NCBI RefSeq assembly: GCF_018448925.1
Contig: NZ_RCWE01000001.1
Span: 62,001-126,000, forward strand
Direction: 5' to 3'
From: Photorhabdus akhurstii
GTDB lineage: Bacteria; Pseudomonadota; Gammaproteobacteria; Enterobacterales; Enterobacteriaceae
DNA: 64,000 nucleotides
The notes under the pieces were generated by a model that saw nothing but the letters and a program-made list of their open reading frames with translations, was not told the DNA's origin and did no database searches. Below are positions 11,666 to 23,442 of this stretch, in pieces (positions within the stretch are counted from its first letter, which is position 1; every line of letters starts with the position of its first letter). The position numbers and the translations under genes are program-made.

Positions 11666-12731
11666 CACAGAACCCCTTTGGAACTAGGCAATGTATCGCC
11701 TTCTATCCGAATCGCCTGACGTAGTGTTCGACCAAAGGCTTTAAACAGGCTTTCTGCTCTATGATGATCGTTGCTGCCTTTCGTTTTCAGATGCAGCGTA
11801 CAGGCCATTGTATAAGAGAGTGAACGAAAGAAGTGCTCAATCATTTCAGTGCTTAGATCACCCACCCGCTGGTGTTTGAATTCAGCTTTATATTCCAGAT
11901 GAGGGCGACCAGAGATATCGAGAGCACAGCGGGCAAGGCATTCATCCATTGGCAACACAAAACCAAAGCGGCAGATGCCCCGCTTATCTCCCAAAGCTAG
12001 TTTCAGTGCTTCCCCCAATGCCAGGCCGGTATCTTCAACGGTGTGGTGATCATCAATACAGAGATCGCCTTTAACCTGAACATGCATGCGGAAACCTCCG
12101 TGGGTGGCAATCTGATCCAACATATGGTCAAAAAACCCGACGCCGGTATTGATATCGCTGCCGCCTTCACGGTCGAGCCAAACGTCAATATTGATGGATG
12201 TCTCTTTAGTGACACGTTGAATGTGAGCATGGCGATCTTTATGGGTCAGTTGTTCACTGATGGCGGACCAGCCAAAGTTTTTCGGATGATAACGTAATCC
12301 CTGAATGCCCATATTTTTTGCCAGTTGCAGATCGGTTTCCCGGTCGCCGATCACGTAGCTGTTAGCGGTATCCATCGATCCTGTTGCCAGATATTTTTCT
12401 ACTAGTTTGATTTTTGGCTTACGGCAATGACAGTTCTCTTCTGGTTTGTGAGGGCAGATTAAAACTTCATCAAAATGGATGCCTTGAGAACTGAAAATCT
12501 GCATCATCAGGTTATGTGGCGGTTCAAACTGTTCTAATGGAAAACTGTCTGTGCCAAGACCATCCTGATTGGTGATCATAATTAGCCTGAACCCCGATTT
12601 TTGCAAGGCAAGCAGCGCAGGAATAACCTCGGTTTCCAGTGCCAGTTTATCCAGACGATCAACCTGAAAATCGGTTGGCGGTTCAGTGATCAGCGTACCA
12701 TCCCGATCAATAAAAAGGAGTTTCTGGTTCA

Positions 12732-12732
<1 letters not shown>
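11665..12732 (-). CDS. hisB: Histidinol-phosphatase / imidazoleglycerol-phosphate dehydratase
   Basis: A 355-residue bifunctional enzyme for steps 6 and 8 of the pathway. The N-terminal HAD phosphatase (about 1-165) has the nucleophile motif DRDGT (Asp9, Asp11) and a zinc site at Cys93, His95, Cys101 and Cys103. The C-terminal dehydratase (about 167-355) has the two metal-binding histidine motifs, DDHHTVED and NDHHRAES. The fusion is typical of Gammaproteobacteria. It shares one base with the hisC stop (TGATG) and overlaps hisH. Confidence 0.98.
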
Positions 12733-15154
<2,422 letters not shown>

Positions 15155-15160
15155 TTTCGT

Positions 15161-16060
15161 TTACTCCATCATCTTTTCAATCGGCAATACTAAAATGGAG
15201 CTGGCGCCAAGGGATTTAAGCTTTTCCATCGTTTCCCAAAACAGTGTTTCACTGCTTACCATGTGCATGGCAACGCGGTTCTGATCCCCCGCCAGCGGTA
15301 GAATCGTTGGACGTTCTGCCCCAGGCAGCAGAGCAATCACTTCTTCCAGTTTTGCACTTGGTGCGTGCAACATGATGTATTTGGATTCACGGGCTTGGAT
15401 CACCCCTTGAATGCGAGTCAACAGTTTCTCAATCAGTTGCTGCTTATCGGCGGGCATTTCACCATCACGTTGAATAAGGCAGGCTTTGGAACGGTAGATA
15501 ATTTCTACTTCCCGCAGGCCATTCGCTTCCAGTGTCGCGCCAGTTGAAACCAGATCGCAGATAGCGTCTGCTAACCCGGCGCGTGGGGCAACTTCAACTG
15601 AGCCATTTAGCAGACAGGATTTAAAGTGGACTTTTTTCTGATCGAGATAACGTTTTAACAGATGAGGATAAGAGGTTGCGATACGGGCATTTTGTAAACA
15701 TTCGACGCCGGTATAGTTGTAGTCTAGAGGCGCGGCCAATGAAAGGCGACAAGTGCCAAAATCAAGACGGCGTAAAGTGAAATAACGTGGATCTTCTCCT
15801 TGAGCGCGACGGTTTAATAGCTCTTCTTCCAGCACGTTTTCACCGATAATACCCAGATCGACAACGCCGTCCATAACCAGCCCTGGAATATCGTCATCAC
15901 GTACTCGCAAGATATCAATTGGCATATTCTCTGCGAATGCAATTAGGCGCTGTTGTTGCAGATTGATTTTAATACCACAGCGAGCCAGTAATTCTCGTGA
16001 ATCTTCGCTTAATCGGCCTGATTTCTGCATTGCGATACGTAAACGTGATTTATCTAACAT
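15161..16060 (-). CDS. hisG: ATP phosphoribosyltransferase
   Basis: First and feedback-regulated enzyme of histidine synthesis, condensing ATP with PRPP. The 299-residue long form has the catalytic domains ([47 protein letters not shown]) and the C-terminal ACT-like regulatory domain ending in VLPIEKMME. The ATG at 16060 gives exactly the E. coli length and has GGGG 6 bases upstream; a GTG four codons earlier is less likely. It is the first structural gene after the attenuator. Confidence 0.98.
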   Translation of the reverse strand: MLDKSRLRIAMQKSGRLSEDSRELLARCGIKINLQQQRLIAFAENMPIDILRVRDDDIPGLVMDGVVDLGIIGENVLEEELLNRRAQGEDPRYFTLRRLDFGTCRLSLAAPLDYNYTGVECLQNARIATSYPHLLKRYLDQKKVHFKSCLLNGSVEVAPRAGLADAICDLVSTGATLEANGLREVEIIYRSKACLIQRDGEMPADKQQLIEKLLTRIQGVIQARESKYIMLHAPSAKLEEVIALLPGAERPTILPLAGDQNRVAMHMVSSETLFWETMEKLKSLGASSILVLPIEKMME

Positions 16061-16085
16061 TTTTATCCCCACTTAAAATCGTAAA

Positions 16086-16123
16086 CATAAAAAAACCCTC
16101 GGAAGGATTCTTCCGAGGGTTTT
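16086..16123 (-). terminator. his operon attenuator terminator
   Basis: CCCTCGGAAG and CTTCCGAGGG form a perfect 10-bp stem with a 4-nt loop, extended by A-T pairs and followed on the minus strand by seven or more T residues. It lies between hisL and hisG. Known biology of this operon: fast translation of the leader His codons allows this terminator to form, while stalling favours the antiterminator. Confidence 0.95.
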
Positions 16124-16185
16124 CATCGCATTCATGCCACCGGAAGACCCGCTAAACGTCTTCCAGCACACAACCGCCTGAAAGA

Positions 16186-16233
16186 CTAATCAGGATGATG
16201 ATGGTGGTAATGGCTAAATTGAATGCGGATCAT
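16186..16233 (-). CDS. hisL: his operon leader peptide
   Basis: A 15-residue peptide reading MIRIQFSHYHHHHPD, encoded just upstream of the his attenuator. Five of its six central residues are His, a run interrupted by one Tyr (HYHHHH), where E. coli has an unbroken run of seven. It senses charged histidyl-tRNA: ribosome stalling in the run lets the operon be transcribed. The first codons (MIRIQFSH) match the family well (MTRVQFKH in E. coli). The peptide is too short for ordinary gene finding but is certain from context. Confidence 0.95.
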   Translation of the reverse strand: MIRIQFSHYHHHHPD

Positions 16234-16517
16234 AATGGTTTCTCTTTATTTATTATTGCTATTGGTAACTGTTTGCTGCCGGCTGTTTTTATTCATTGAC
16301 CGGTAGAGGTTAAATTTTTTGCTCGCTATTCAACCTATACGATTTGACGGACTAAAAGCAATCTATTTTTTTAATAATCAATTTATATTGTAATAATGTT
16401 TTGTTTTTACTCGAAATATTGTTTTCTATGAGAGAGATACAGGACCAATAATAACAGTGGCTTAATGTTCAAATTGTTTGCATAATCAAAATAATATCAG
16501 GCATATAAGGAGTGGTG

Positions 16518-17345
16518 ATGAAAAAAGTTTCCATTATCGGTCTGGGGTGGTTGGGGATGCCATTAGCTAAGGCATTGAGTCGCAGTGGTATGCAAGTTGT
16601 TGGCAGTAAAACGACGTCAGATGGTGTAGAGGCAGCACGTATGTCTGGTATCGAATGTTATTTGTTACAACTGGAACCTCAGATCAATTGTGCGCTTGAT
16701 GATTTAGAGCAACTGATGGTAGCCGATGTGATGATCATCACTTTACCGGCAAGTCACACGGCGGGGGGCAGTTATAACTACGTTAAGGCAGTTCAGTTAA
16801 TTGTCGATACTGCTCTTTCATACTCCGTGCCAAGGATTATTTTCACCAGTTCTACCTCTGTTTATGGTTTTGTTGCTGGCAATCTCAATGAAGATGCGCC
16901 TTTTTGCCCTGAAACGCCTTCCGCTCAGGCATTGGTTGAATTAGAGAATTGGTTGCACAAACTGCCAAATATTTCCGTTGATATTTTACGTTTAGCCGGT
17001 TTGGTAGGCAGTGATCGTCATGCCGGGCGTTTTCTGGCGGGCAAAAAGGACGTTAAAGGGGGGAATCAGCCGGTCAATTTAGTTCATCAGGATGATGTGA
17101 TTTCAGCCATTAACCTATTAATTCAGAGGAGTGACGGTGGGCATATTTATAATTTATGTGCGCCTGTTCACCCAACCAAAGCTGAATTTTACCCTAAGGC
17201 CAGTAATCAGCTTGATTTAGTTCCACCTGAGTTTTCCAGAGAAGAAACTCAGGTGCGCAGCAGAATTGTTGATGGCAGCCGTATTTGCCAGGAGTTAGGA
17301 TTTAAGTATCAATATCCCGATCCTAGATGGATGCCAATGAGCTGA
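16518..17345 (+). CDS. yeeZ: YeeZ-like NAD(P)-dependent epimerase/dehydratase family protein
   Basis: A 275-residue extended short-chain dehydrogenase-type protein. The N-terminal Rossmann motif GLGWLG is at residues 8-13; FTSSTSVYG and the DILRLAGLVG block fit the family. A canonical YxxxK catalytic pair is not obvious, as in E. coli YeeZ, whose reaction is unknown. The ATG at 16518 follows AAGGAG by 5 bases; two upstream GTG codons overlap that SD and were rejected. The gene is divergent from the his operon, as in E. coli, and convergent with the GST gene 6 bp away. Confidence 0.88.
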   Translation: MKKVSIIGLGWLGMPLAKALSRSGMQVVGSKTTSDGVEAARMSGIECYLLQLEPQINCALDDLEQLMVADVMIITLPASHTAGGSYNYVKAVQLIVDTALSYSVPRIIFTSSTSVYGFVAGNLNEDAPFCPETPSAQALVELENWLHKLPNISVDILRLAGLVGSDRHAGRFLAGKKDVKGGNQPVNLVHQDDVISAINLLIQRSDGGHIYNLCAPVHPTKAEFYPKASNQLDLVPPEFSREETQVRSRIVDGSRICQELGFKYQYPDPRWMPMS

Positions 17346-17351
17346 TTTTTC

Positions 17352-17972
17352 TCAACTTAACTCGATCATGACAATTTCTTTGAACGCTGGTCTTTCTGCC
17401 ATTAATTGATACCAGCGTTCAATATTTGGTAGAGATGGACGTTTGATTGGGATGTTAAGCCAAGGATAAATCATGGGTCCTAATGCAATATCAGCTATGC
17501 CAAATTTATCGCCAGAAAGATATTTCTGTTCTGCCAGAGTATTATCGAGTACTTTCATCAGTTTTTCGATTTCAGTCAGAGTTTGTTCTATTTGTTTTTG
17601 ATCCCGCTCTGCTTCCGGTGTACGAACGAAACCTATCACGAGTTGTTTGATATGAGGAAACAGATGTGAACCAACCCAATCCATCCATTTATCGGCATTT
17701 GCCCTTTCCTGTAGATCTTGCGGATAAAGCACATCTTTGCCAAATTTTGCTGCAAGATAACGAACGATTGCGTTAGATTCCCACAAAATAAAATCGCCTT
17801 CTTGTAAACAAGGGATTTGCCCATTTGGGTTCATTTTTAGATATTGTGGGTCGTCCAATTTGCCAAATTTACCGCCAATATTGATCTGGTTGTACGGTAC
17901 ATTGAGCTCTTTCAGACACCAGAGCACTTTTTTTACATTGGAAGAGTTTTTACGGCCCCAAATGGTCAGCAT
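17352..17972 (-). CDS. Glutathione S-transferase family protein
   Basis: A 206-residue soluble GST. The N-terminal thioredoxin-like domain (1-80) begins MLTIWGRKNSSNVKK, with Ser10/Ser11/Asn12 in the catalytic position, and has the glutathione-binding cis-Pro block GQIPCL and ESNAIVRYLA. The C-terminal helical domain contains the GDKFGIADIALGP cap motif. Substrates are unknown and I do not assign a symbol. It ends 6 bp from the convergent yeeZ. Confidence 0.85.
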   Translation of the reverse strand: MLTIWGRKNSSNVKKVLWCLKELNVPYNQINIGGKFGKLDDPQYLKMNPNGQIPCLQEGDFILWESNAIVRYLAAKFGKDVLYPQDLQERANADKWMDWVGSHLFPHIKQLVIGFVRTPEAERDQKQIEQTLTEIEKLMKVLDNTLAEQKYLSGDKFGIADIALGPMIYPWLNIPIKRPSLPNIERWYQLMAERPAFKEIVMIELS

Positions 17973-18153
17973 GGGCTTCTCCTTGAATTGGGATAATTAA
18001 GAAAGTCGGTTATTTGCTACCAATATGCTTTATTGGATTACATGAAAACCAATGATCAGCACAATCTTTACACTGTTTATGTTGGTTTCTTATCGTACAA
18101 CATTTTATATTAATAAGAATTTGACATTTTTTCTTATTAAATAAAGGGGAACG

Positions 18154-19353
18154 ATGATGAAGAAAAGTCTGGCGATGAAATGTGCTACTGCGGTGCTGAC
18201 AGTGGCATTAATGGTAAGTGCCCGTGTTTATGCATCGGATGAACCTGTCGTTCCACCAGTGGACGCTAGAGCTTATGTGTTAATGGATTATGACAGCGGT
18301 AAAATCTTGGCAGCGGGAAATCCCGATGAGCGGCTCGATCCAGCCAGTCTGACAAAAATTATGACCAGTTATGTTGTTGGTCAGGCGATAAAAGCGGGAA
18401 AAATCACGCCGGAAGATATCGTTACTGTGGGAAAGGATGCTTGGGCGACGGGTAATCCCATATTGAAAGGTTCTTCTCTCATGTTTCTTAAACCCGGTGA
18501 TAGGGTAAAAGTGATCGATTTGAATCGTGGCGTTGTCATTCAGTCTGGCAATGATGCCAGCATTGCTTTAGCTGATTATGTGGCGGGTAGTCAGGATGTA
18601 TTTGTTAGTCTGATGAATAATTATGCAAAAGCACTTGGGTTGACTAACACCCATTTTCGCACGGTTCATGGATTGGATGCTGAGGGTCAATTCAGTACTG
18701 CGCGTGATATGGCGATATTGAGTCAGGCCATGATCCGTGATGTTCCTGATGAGTATGCCCTGCATAAAGAGAAAACATTTACCTTTAATAAAATCCAACA
18801 GCCTAACCGTAACCGATTGTTGTCGAATAAGAATATAAATGTTGACGGTGTGAAAACAGGATATACCAGCGGCGCTGGTTATAACCTGGTTGCTTCAGCG
18901 ACAGAGGGACCTATGCGGCTGATTTCTGTTGTACTAGGTGCGCCAAGTGATCGGGTTCGTTTCGCCGAAAGTGAAAAATTACTTGCATGGGGACTCCGTT
19001 TTTATGAAACAGTGACCCCCATTAAAGCTAGCGAACCGTTTGTTTCAGAAAAGGTTTGGTATGGCGATCGTTCAGATGTTGCTCTTGGCGTGGAAAAAGA
19101 TGCGGCAATCACCATTCCTCGCGGGCAGCTAAAAAATCTGAAAGCCAGTTACACGTTAAATCAGACGCCATTGACAGCGCCTTTGGCGAAAAATCAGGTT
19201 GTCGGCGTGATTAATTTCCAATTGGGGGATAAGGTGATTGAGCAACGTCCTTTGGTGGTTAAAGAGGCGGTGGAGGAAGGGGGCTTTTTCAGTCGTATTT
19301 GGGATTTGATTGTGATGAAAGTGAGTGGTTGGTTTAAGGCGATTTTTGGTTGA
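18154..19353 (+). CDS. dacC: D-alanyl-D-alanine carboxypeptidase (penicillin-binding protein 6 type)
   Basis: A 399-residue periplasmic, inner-membrane-attached low-molecular-weight PBP that trims the terminal D-Ala from peptidoglycan pentapeptides. A signal peptide is predicted to be cleaved after Ala27 (RVYA). The penicillin-binding motifs are Ser65-x-x-Lys68 (SLTK), SGN at 131-133 and KTG at 234-236. The C-terminal amphipathic anchor helix ([19 protein letters not shown]) matches DacC more closely than DacD, although the location near his-yeeZ is where E. coli has dacD. The sequence ([42 protein letters not shown]) also favours dacC. The start has AAGGGG upstream. Confidence 0.9.
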   Translation: MMKKSLAMKCATAVLTVALMVSARVYASDEPVVPPVDARAYVLMDYDSGKILAAGNPDERLDPASLTKIMTSYVVGQAIKAGKITPEDIVTVGKDAWATGNPILKGSSLMFLKPGDRVKVIDLNRGVVIQSGNDASIALADYVAGSQDVFVSLMNNYAKALGLTNTHFRTVHGLDAEGQFSTARDMAILSQAMIRDVPDEYALHKEKTFTFNKIQQPNRNRLLSNKNINVDGVKTGYTSGAGYNLVASATEGPMRLISVVLGAPSDRVRFAESEKLLAWGLRFYETVTPIKASEPFVSEKVWYGDRSDVALGVEKDAAITIPRGQLKNLKASYTLNQTPLTAPLAKNQVVGVINFQLGDKVIEQRPLVVKEAVEEGGFFSRIWDLIVMKVSGWFKAIFG

Positions 19354-19415
19354 TTTGACGTCAATGTGTGGTTTATGCGGCGGGTTGGGGGGAGTTATAT
19401 TCTGCCTTACTTAGG

Positions 19416-19434
19416 GCGCGGCATTTTGCCGCGC
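19416..19434 (+). terminator. Terminator after dacC
   Basis: GCGCGGC and GCCGCGC form a 7-bp GC stem with an ATTTT loop, followed by ACGTTTT. It lies 62 bp past dacC and just before the end of the convergent gene. Confidence 0.75.
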
Positions 19435-19445
19435 ACGTTTTACGC

Positions 19446-20300
19446 TTATTTTTTTTCATCCAGAGAGCAACGTTTGTTGTTTTTTACAGCAGATCCGTTG
19501 TACCGGCCTTTGAATAATAAGACACCATCAGGTTTATCTTGCCAGTAAGCCCATAATTCAACCTCAGTTCTAACATGATGACCAATATTTTCGTAGCGAA
19601 TATGCGTAGGTGATAAACCTCGATAATTGCGGGTTGATGTTCCTTCATACCGGAGTTCATAGCTATTAGCGAATCCTGTTAAATCGCCACTTCTGAATAG
19701 AATACAGGTTGCTACGTCATGAAACTCTACCCATCCATTAAGCGGTTTATTTTCACCTTCAGTTTCTATTTCAAAGACAATGACATTTTTGCCAGTTTCA
19801 GTTTTACCAAATACCATCAGTTTTCCATCTTCAATGGGGTGTAATAAGGATATTGAATTCTTTTCTGGATCTATAATCAAACCACCATATTCAACCCCAT
19901 TGACATTGGCTGTGTAGTTGGGAAAACGACTAACATTGCCTCCGCCGAAAATAACAAGAGGTTCCTGAGGATTTGAAACATCAAGTTCACCAGCAAAAGG
20001 TCGGACAGCATCACCGTCAGAAAAAATCTTTTCACTTTCTCCAGTGCCAATAGCACCATATATCTCTATTTTACTGTTCCAGGCAACTTCATCTTTTGCT
20101 ATGGGAACGATAATGAGATTCTCAGAAACTAAGATCGGTGGAGATTGGTAAGTAATCCCCTCAAATATAACATCATAAACATCAAAAAATTCAACACTGC
20201 CCTCAACAAATTTGACGGCTCTATGCCATGCTCCATCGTAGAAATGATCTGTTGCGTAACCGGAGGATGGCTTTTTAATACGTTGGCTTTCTTCTGACAT
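19446..20300 (-). CDS. Hypothetical protein, beta-rich
   Basis: A 284-residue protein I do not recognise. No signal peptide, membrane segment or known catalytic motif is visible. It is rich in short alternating hydrophobic strands and glycines, with blocks such as EPLVIFGGGNVSRFPNY and YGGLIIDPEKNSISLLHP, suggesting a beta-propeller or beta-sandwich. The ATG at 20300 was chosen because AGGTGATAAA sits before it; a longer reading from 20354 would add a hydrophobic leader with no SD. It is preceded by a long AT-rich spacer and followed by the dacC terminator, so it is probably monocistronic. It lies next to the cip genes, but nothing links it to them functionally. Confidence 0.6.
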   Translation of the reverse strand: MSEESQRIKKPSSGYATDHFYDGAWHRAVKFVEGSVEFFDVYDVIFEGITYQSPPILVSENLIIVPIAKDEVAWNSKIEIYGAIGTGESEKIFSDGDAVRPFAGELDVSNPQEPLVIFGGGNVSRFPNYTANVNGVEYGGLIIDPEKNSISLLHPIEDGKLMVFGKTETGKNVIVFEIETEGENKPLNGWVEFHDVATCILFRSGDLTGFANSYELRYEGTSTRNYRGLSPTHIRYENIGHHVRTEVELWAYWQDKPDGVLLFKGRYNGSAVKNNKRCSLDEKK

Positions 20301-20708
20301 TTTATCACCTATTATGAAGAGAAATGAGTGAGAGAAAAATAGATATTCAAGCATTAAAAATAGTAGTAAGCGTTATTGATATTTGTCAAGAAAATGGATT
20401 TTAATTATTTTATAGGTAATATTAGATAAGAAATTAATTTGTAAAAAATTAAAATATTAATGTCCATAAGTAGATTTAATACAATTGTTTTAATATGTTG
20501 TTATTGGGTGTGTTAAATGTATGATCAATAAATTTATTAGGATTAATTTCAGGTCTATTATTATCTTTTTATTACTCTTCTAGGTTTTTATTTTCTATTT
20601 GAAATGATTTTTAGATTCATTGCATATAGATTAATGACACCAAAATAGCATTATTGAAATAAGATATTATTTATTAATTATTGTGAACTTAAAGCTGTGT
20701 TGTCAGAA
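20301..20708. other. AT-rich spacer, no gene seen
   Basis: About 400 bp. It should hold the promoter of the gene at 19446-20300. No gene, repeat or RNA was recognised. Confidence 0.4.
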
Positions 20709-20740
20709 CAGGCAGAACCTTGTGATTAAGGTCCTGCCTG
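20709..20740 (-). terminator. GC-rich hairpin downstream of the Cip paralog
   Basis: CAGGCAGAACCTT pairs with AAGGTCCTGCCTG, 13 bp with one mismatch and a 6-nt loop. Its AGGCAGA arm resembles that of the hairpin after cipA (22037-22065). Confidence 0.65.
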
Positions 20741-20750
20741 GAGAAGGGAA

Positions 20751-20807
20751 TCTCTGGTAGAAAATACTGTTAGTTTTTACTCAACGTTAGCTTTGTTCTA
20801 CCAGAGA
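20751..20807 (-). terminator. Second hairpin in the 3' region of the Cip paralog
   Basis: TCTCTGGTAGAA pairs perfectly with TTCTACCAGAGA across a 33-nt loop, 72 bp past the stop codon. With the next hairpin it gives this short gene an unusually structured 3' end, which might stabilise an abundant mRNA. Confidence 0.5.
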
Positions 20808-20878
20808 GATACTACACTCAATTTCTATTGTAGCAATAAGGAATTAGGCGCAGCTATTTAGCAATTTATGACTTGATA

Positions 20879-21217
20879 TTAAGAAGCCAACAATGTTGCG
20901 TTGTAGATATAATTGTAACCACCAGGAGAAACTGCTGATGAAGAAGTTATATTTACACGTTTGTTATTACTGCAAGCGTTCAGAAGAAGATGATACAGTG
21001 CAGCACCTCTGTAGTCCTGCGCATTCCACCATAACAGATAGTTAAATTTGCCGTTAGGGAATTGCATAGTTACAGTCACTTGCAATTGGTTTTGATCAGG
21101 TGCAGCCTGAACTGAAGTTACTGTACCAACAGCGAAATAGTAATTAGGAGTTGGAGAAGTGTTTTCAGGTTTATTTTCTGTTGCCGCTTCATTAGAAGCA
21201 GGATTTGCGTAGTTCAT
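20879..21217 (-). CDS. Cip-family crystalline inclusion protein paralog
   Basis: A 112-residue protein related to CipA at 22239-22553 over its last 80 residues. Shared positions include V-x6-PD, the QVxVT strand, LLxWN, DxRGxAxY, the LxxA helix and a C-terminal P-x-G-x-x-YI. I estimate about 30% identity. The N-terminal 25 residues (NPASNEAATENKPENTSPTP) are a polar, probably disordered extension that CipA lacks. No signal peptide. Cip proteins form the cytoplasmic protein crystals of Photorhabdus and are needed for normal nutrition of the nematode host. This may be CipB or a further paralog; I could not decide from memory. An upstream element at 21297-21317 is shared with cipA. Confidence 0.75.
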   Translation of the reverse strand: MNYANPASNEAATENKPENTSPTPNYYFAVGTVTSVQAAPDQNQLQVTVTMQFPNGKFNYLLWWNAQDYRGAALYHLLLNACSNNKRVNITSSSAVSPGGYNYIYNATLLAS

Positions 21218-21296
21218 CGTGTTAACCTTTTAATTTAATGTAATTGAACAATAGAATTTTTTACCAAAATGTGCAGAACAGTAATTTGTCCGCCGA

Positions 21297-21317
21297 AGAA
21301 ATATAAGATAATTGGTA
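21297..21317 (-). promoter_or_regulatory. Conserved element upstream of the Cip paralog
   Basis: AGAAATATAAG followed by a variable triplet and TTGGTA (plus-strand reading). The same element, with about three substitutions, lies at 22633-22653 upstream of cipA. In both cases it starts exactly 80 bp before the start codon. It contains a TATATT on the minus strand that could be a -10 box. Confidence 0.5.
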
Positions 21318-22036
21318 ATTGTAATCCATATTAAAAGTTTATCTGTGTTATATAATTATTGATGCTGTTAAAATGTTGCCAATAATATATTTCCTCTAAA
21401 TGGTTATAATAATCAAAGGTATAACTCTAATCAAAAAATAATATTGATATTTATTTCGTGTCGTTGAAATTAAAAAATTAACAATCTGTTCTAGTAGGTA
21501 TTATTTATGCAGGATGTTCTTATTAATAGAGTATGGGTGAGAAATAAGCTGTAGGCATTGAAATGAACAGCCAGTATGTAGTGAATGGTTTAAATTTCTG
21601 TTTTCTAGTTAATATTCAGATAAAACATTATGAAATTATTATTACCCTATAATATTTCGCATAGATATATATAACTGCAATGTTTGAAATTAATTAATTT
21701 GAATCTATTTTAATGTTAATAATGCCTGAGTGTATGATATTTTATTAATAATTATATATTGCGAATGTTATTGATGTAATTACATATGTTGTTAATTATT
21801 CACAGTGTACAATAATGGGATATTGTTATACCTTGTCTTTTTAAGATTGAATGGGGGCTGTGTTCTATCCTAAAGGTGGTTTTTATAAGAAATGTTTTCG
21901 AACGAAATTAAATTTTGATAATAATATATTGATATTGTCTGTGTGAAATAGATAATTGGTTAATTAATTGTAATTTTTTGTGGTTTTATTTTATATTGTT
22001 TTTATGAGTTTATATTTTTATATTAAATACAACGGC
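21318..22036. other. AT-rich spacer, no gene seen
   Basis: About 720 bp between the Cip paralog promoter region and the cipA 3' hairpin. One 15-codon frame (ATG at 21507) is too short to support. A TGTTCTATCCTAAAGGTGG segment near 21853 resembles the leader of the gene at 23443 but leads into no frame. Confidence 0.4.
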
Positions 22037-22065
22037 AGGCAGAGCGTTAATATTACGCTCTGCCT
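22037..22065 (-). terminator. cipA terminator hairpin
   Basis: AGGCAGAGCGT and ACGCTCTGCCT form a perfect 11-bp stem with a 7-nt loop, 174 bp downstream of the cipA stop codon, followed on the minus strand by AT-rich sequence. Confidence 0.65.
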
Positions 22066-22238
22066 CAAATAGGGTAAAATGTGCTGTTGTAAAAGTCAGC
22101 TTCATTATACCAAAGAAATGTTGTGCCAAACTCCTATCACAAAAGTACTGTATGTTACGATTAATGAAATCGCTTCAATCAGATAGAATTTCTATTAGGA
22201 ATCTATTATTTGGCTCAAGCATTTCACAGGCGATTATT

Positions 22239-22553
22239 TTACATAGAGATTTCTACGCAATTAATATAATCGCAACCGAGAGGACCCACTTTTCCTACGG
22301 TTCCTATCTTCACATCTTTCTTCGCGCAAAGCGCTTCCATCAGAACTTTATAAATCGCCATGCCTCTATTGTCTAGCAGATTCCATTTTAAAAGCATTTC
22401 TTCAGATGTGCCATCAAGCATTAATACAGTCACCATGACTTGCATAACTTTGTCTGGCATAACTTTCATTGCAATGACTTTACAGCTACGTAACATTACG
22501 TCGTCTATCATATCTTTGTCTTTGATTAAAGAAGGATGCATGTCGTTAATCAT
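22239..22553 (-). CDS. cipA: Crystalline inclusion protein CipA
   Basis: A 104-residue protein that I recognise as Photorhabdus CipA: it has the same length and near-identical sequence as I remember it (MINDMHPSLIKDKD start; LLKWNLLDNRGMAIYKV centre; GCDYINCVEISM end). CipA assembles into methionine-rich cytoplasmic crystals in stationary phase. Loss affects pigment, antibiotic and nematode-support phenotypes, as established for the genus. It is unusually rich in Met and Lys, with no signal peptide. GGAG precedes the ATG by 8 bases. The gene is monocistronic with long AT-rich flanks; the upstream element at 22633-22653 is shared with the paralog 1.3 kb away. Confidence 0.9.
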   Translation of the reverse strand: MINDMHPSLIKDKDMIDDVMLRSCKVIAMKVMPDKVMQVMVTVLMLDGTSEEMLLKWNLLDNRGMAIYKVLMEALCAKKDVKIGTVGKVGPLGCDYINCVEISM

Positions 22554-22632
22554 AATATAAACTCCAAAATATAAATTAATTAATAAATGACTTATATTGT
22601 CTCTGAATAATTAACGGAAAACCGTTTGTTTG

Positions 22633-22653
22633 AGAAATATAAGGTGGTTGGTA
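22633..22653 (-). promoter_or_regulatory. Conserved element upstream of cipA
   Basis: AGAAATATAAG followed by TTGGTA, starting 80 bp before the cipA start codon. It matches the element at 21297-21317 in sequence and in distance from the gene. Confidence 0.5.
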
Positions 22654-23442
22654 CTTCTACTATAAAAGCAATCTACATAAGAAATTTTTTTCGCACTAAA
22701 AATATAGGACATTTAACATTTTTAATTGGCATATAACATTTTCTCTAACACATATAACTATAGGTGCCATTTATAGGTTGTCAAATAAATTTGAAAAAAT
22801 AATGTAATTAATTGATAAGTAGAGTTATATTGCTAAAAATAGAAAATAAATTGTCAACATGATAAATATAAAACAACCGGAAGTTTTTATATTTCATATA
22901 ATTAGATCAAATTAAAATGTTATTTGTAATTTATTTGTTTTGAATGATTAGCTTGATAATTAAAAATTTAAATTATATTTTTAATTGTTGTAAATAAATA
23001 TGGTTAATTTATTTATTTGAAATTTATATAAATATTAATGTAAATGAGATATTGTATGTGTTTTTTATAAAAAAAACTTTTCTTTATGAAGTATTGGTCT
23101 ATTATTTAAAAAACTCAATAGTAAATAAAATAGCCATGCAAATAACTATTTCAATATTAAGACTAAATTGTATTAGAGCAATTTTCTATTTATCAATAGA
23201 AGAATGTTATTAGAAATAAAATAATTAGAATTCATTATTCTATTGAATATAGACGTAGATTGCTTATTCTTGGCAGGGAGTTAATATGTGCATTTAGTGC
23301 CTTAGCAGTAACATATTTGAGATAATGCCTGGGAGGTAGTTATCAATTGGCATGACAATATAGCGTTAAGTCGTTGTTGGAAAAATAATTATCGTTTTCT
23401 AATGGGCGTATAGGCTCACTGTTCTATGATGAAGGTGGTTAT
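22654..23442. other. AT-rich spacer, no gene seen
   Basis: Nearly 800 bp between divergent genes, extremely AT-rich in its first 600 bp. It must contain the promoters of both cipA and the gene at 23443. No coding region is supported. Confidence 0.4.

Noticed and set aside
21507-21554. 15-codon ORF between the cip genes
   Set aside because: Too short, with a poor SD, no context and no homology.
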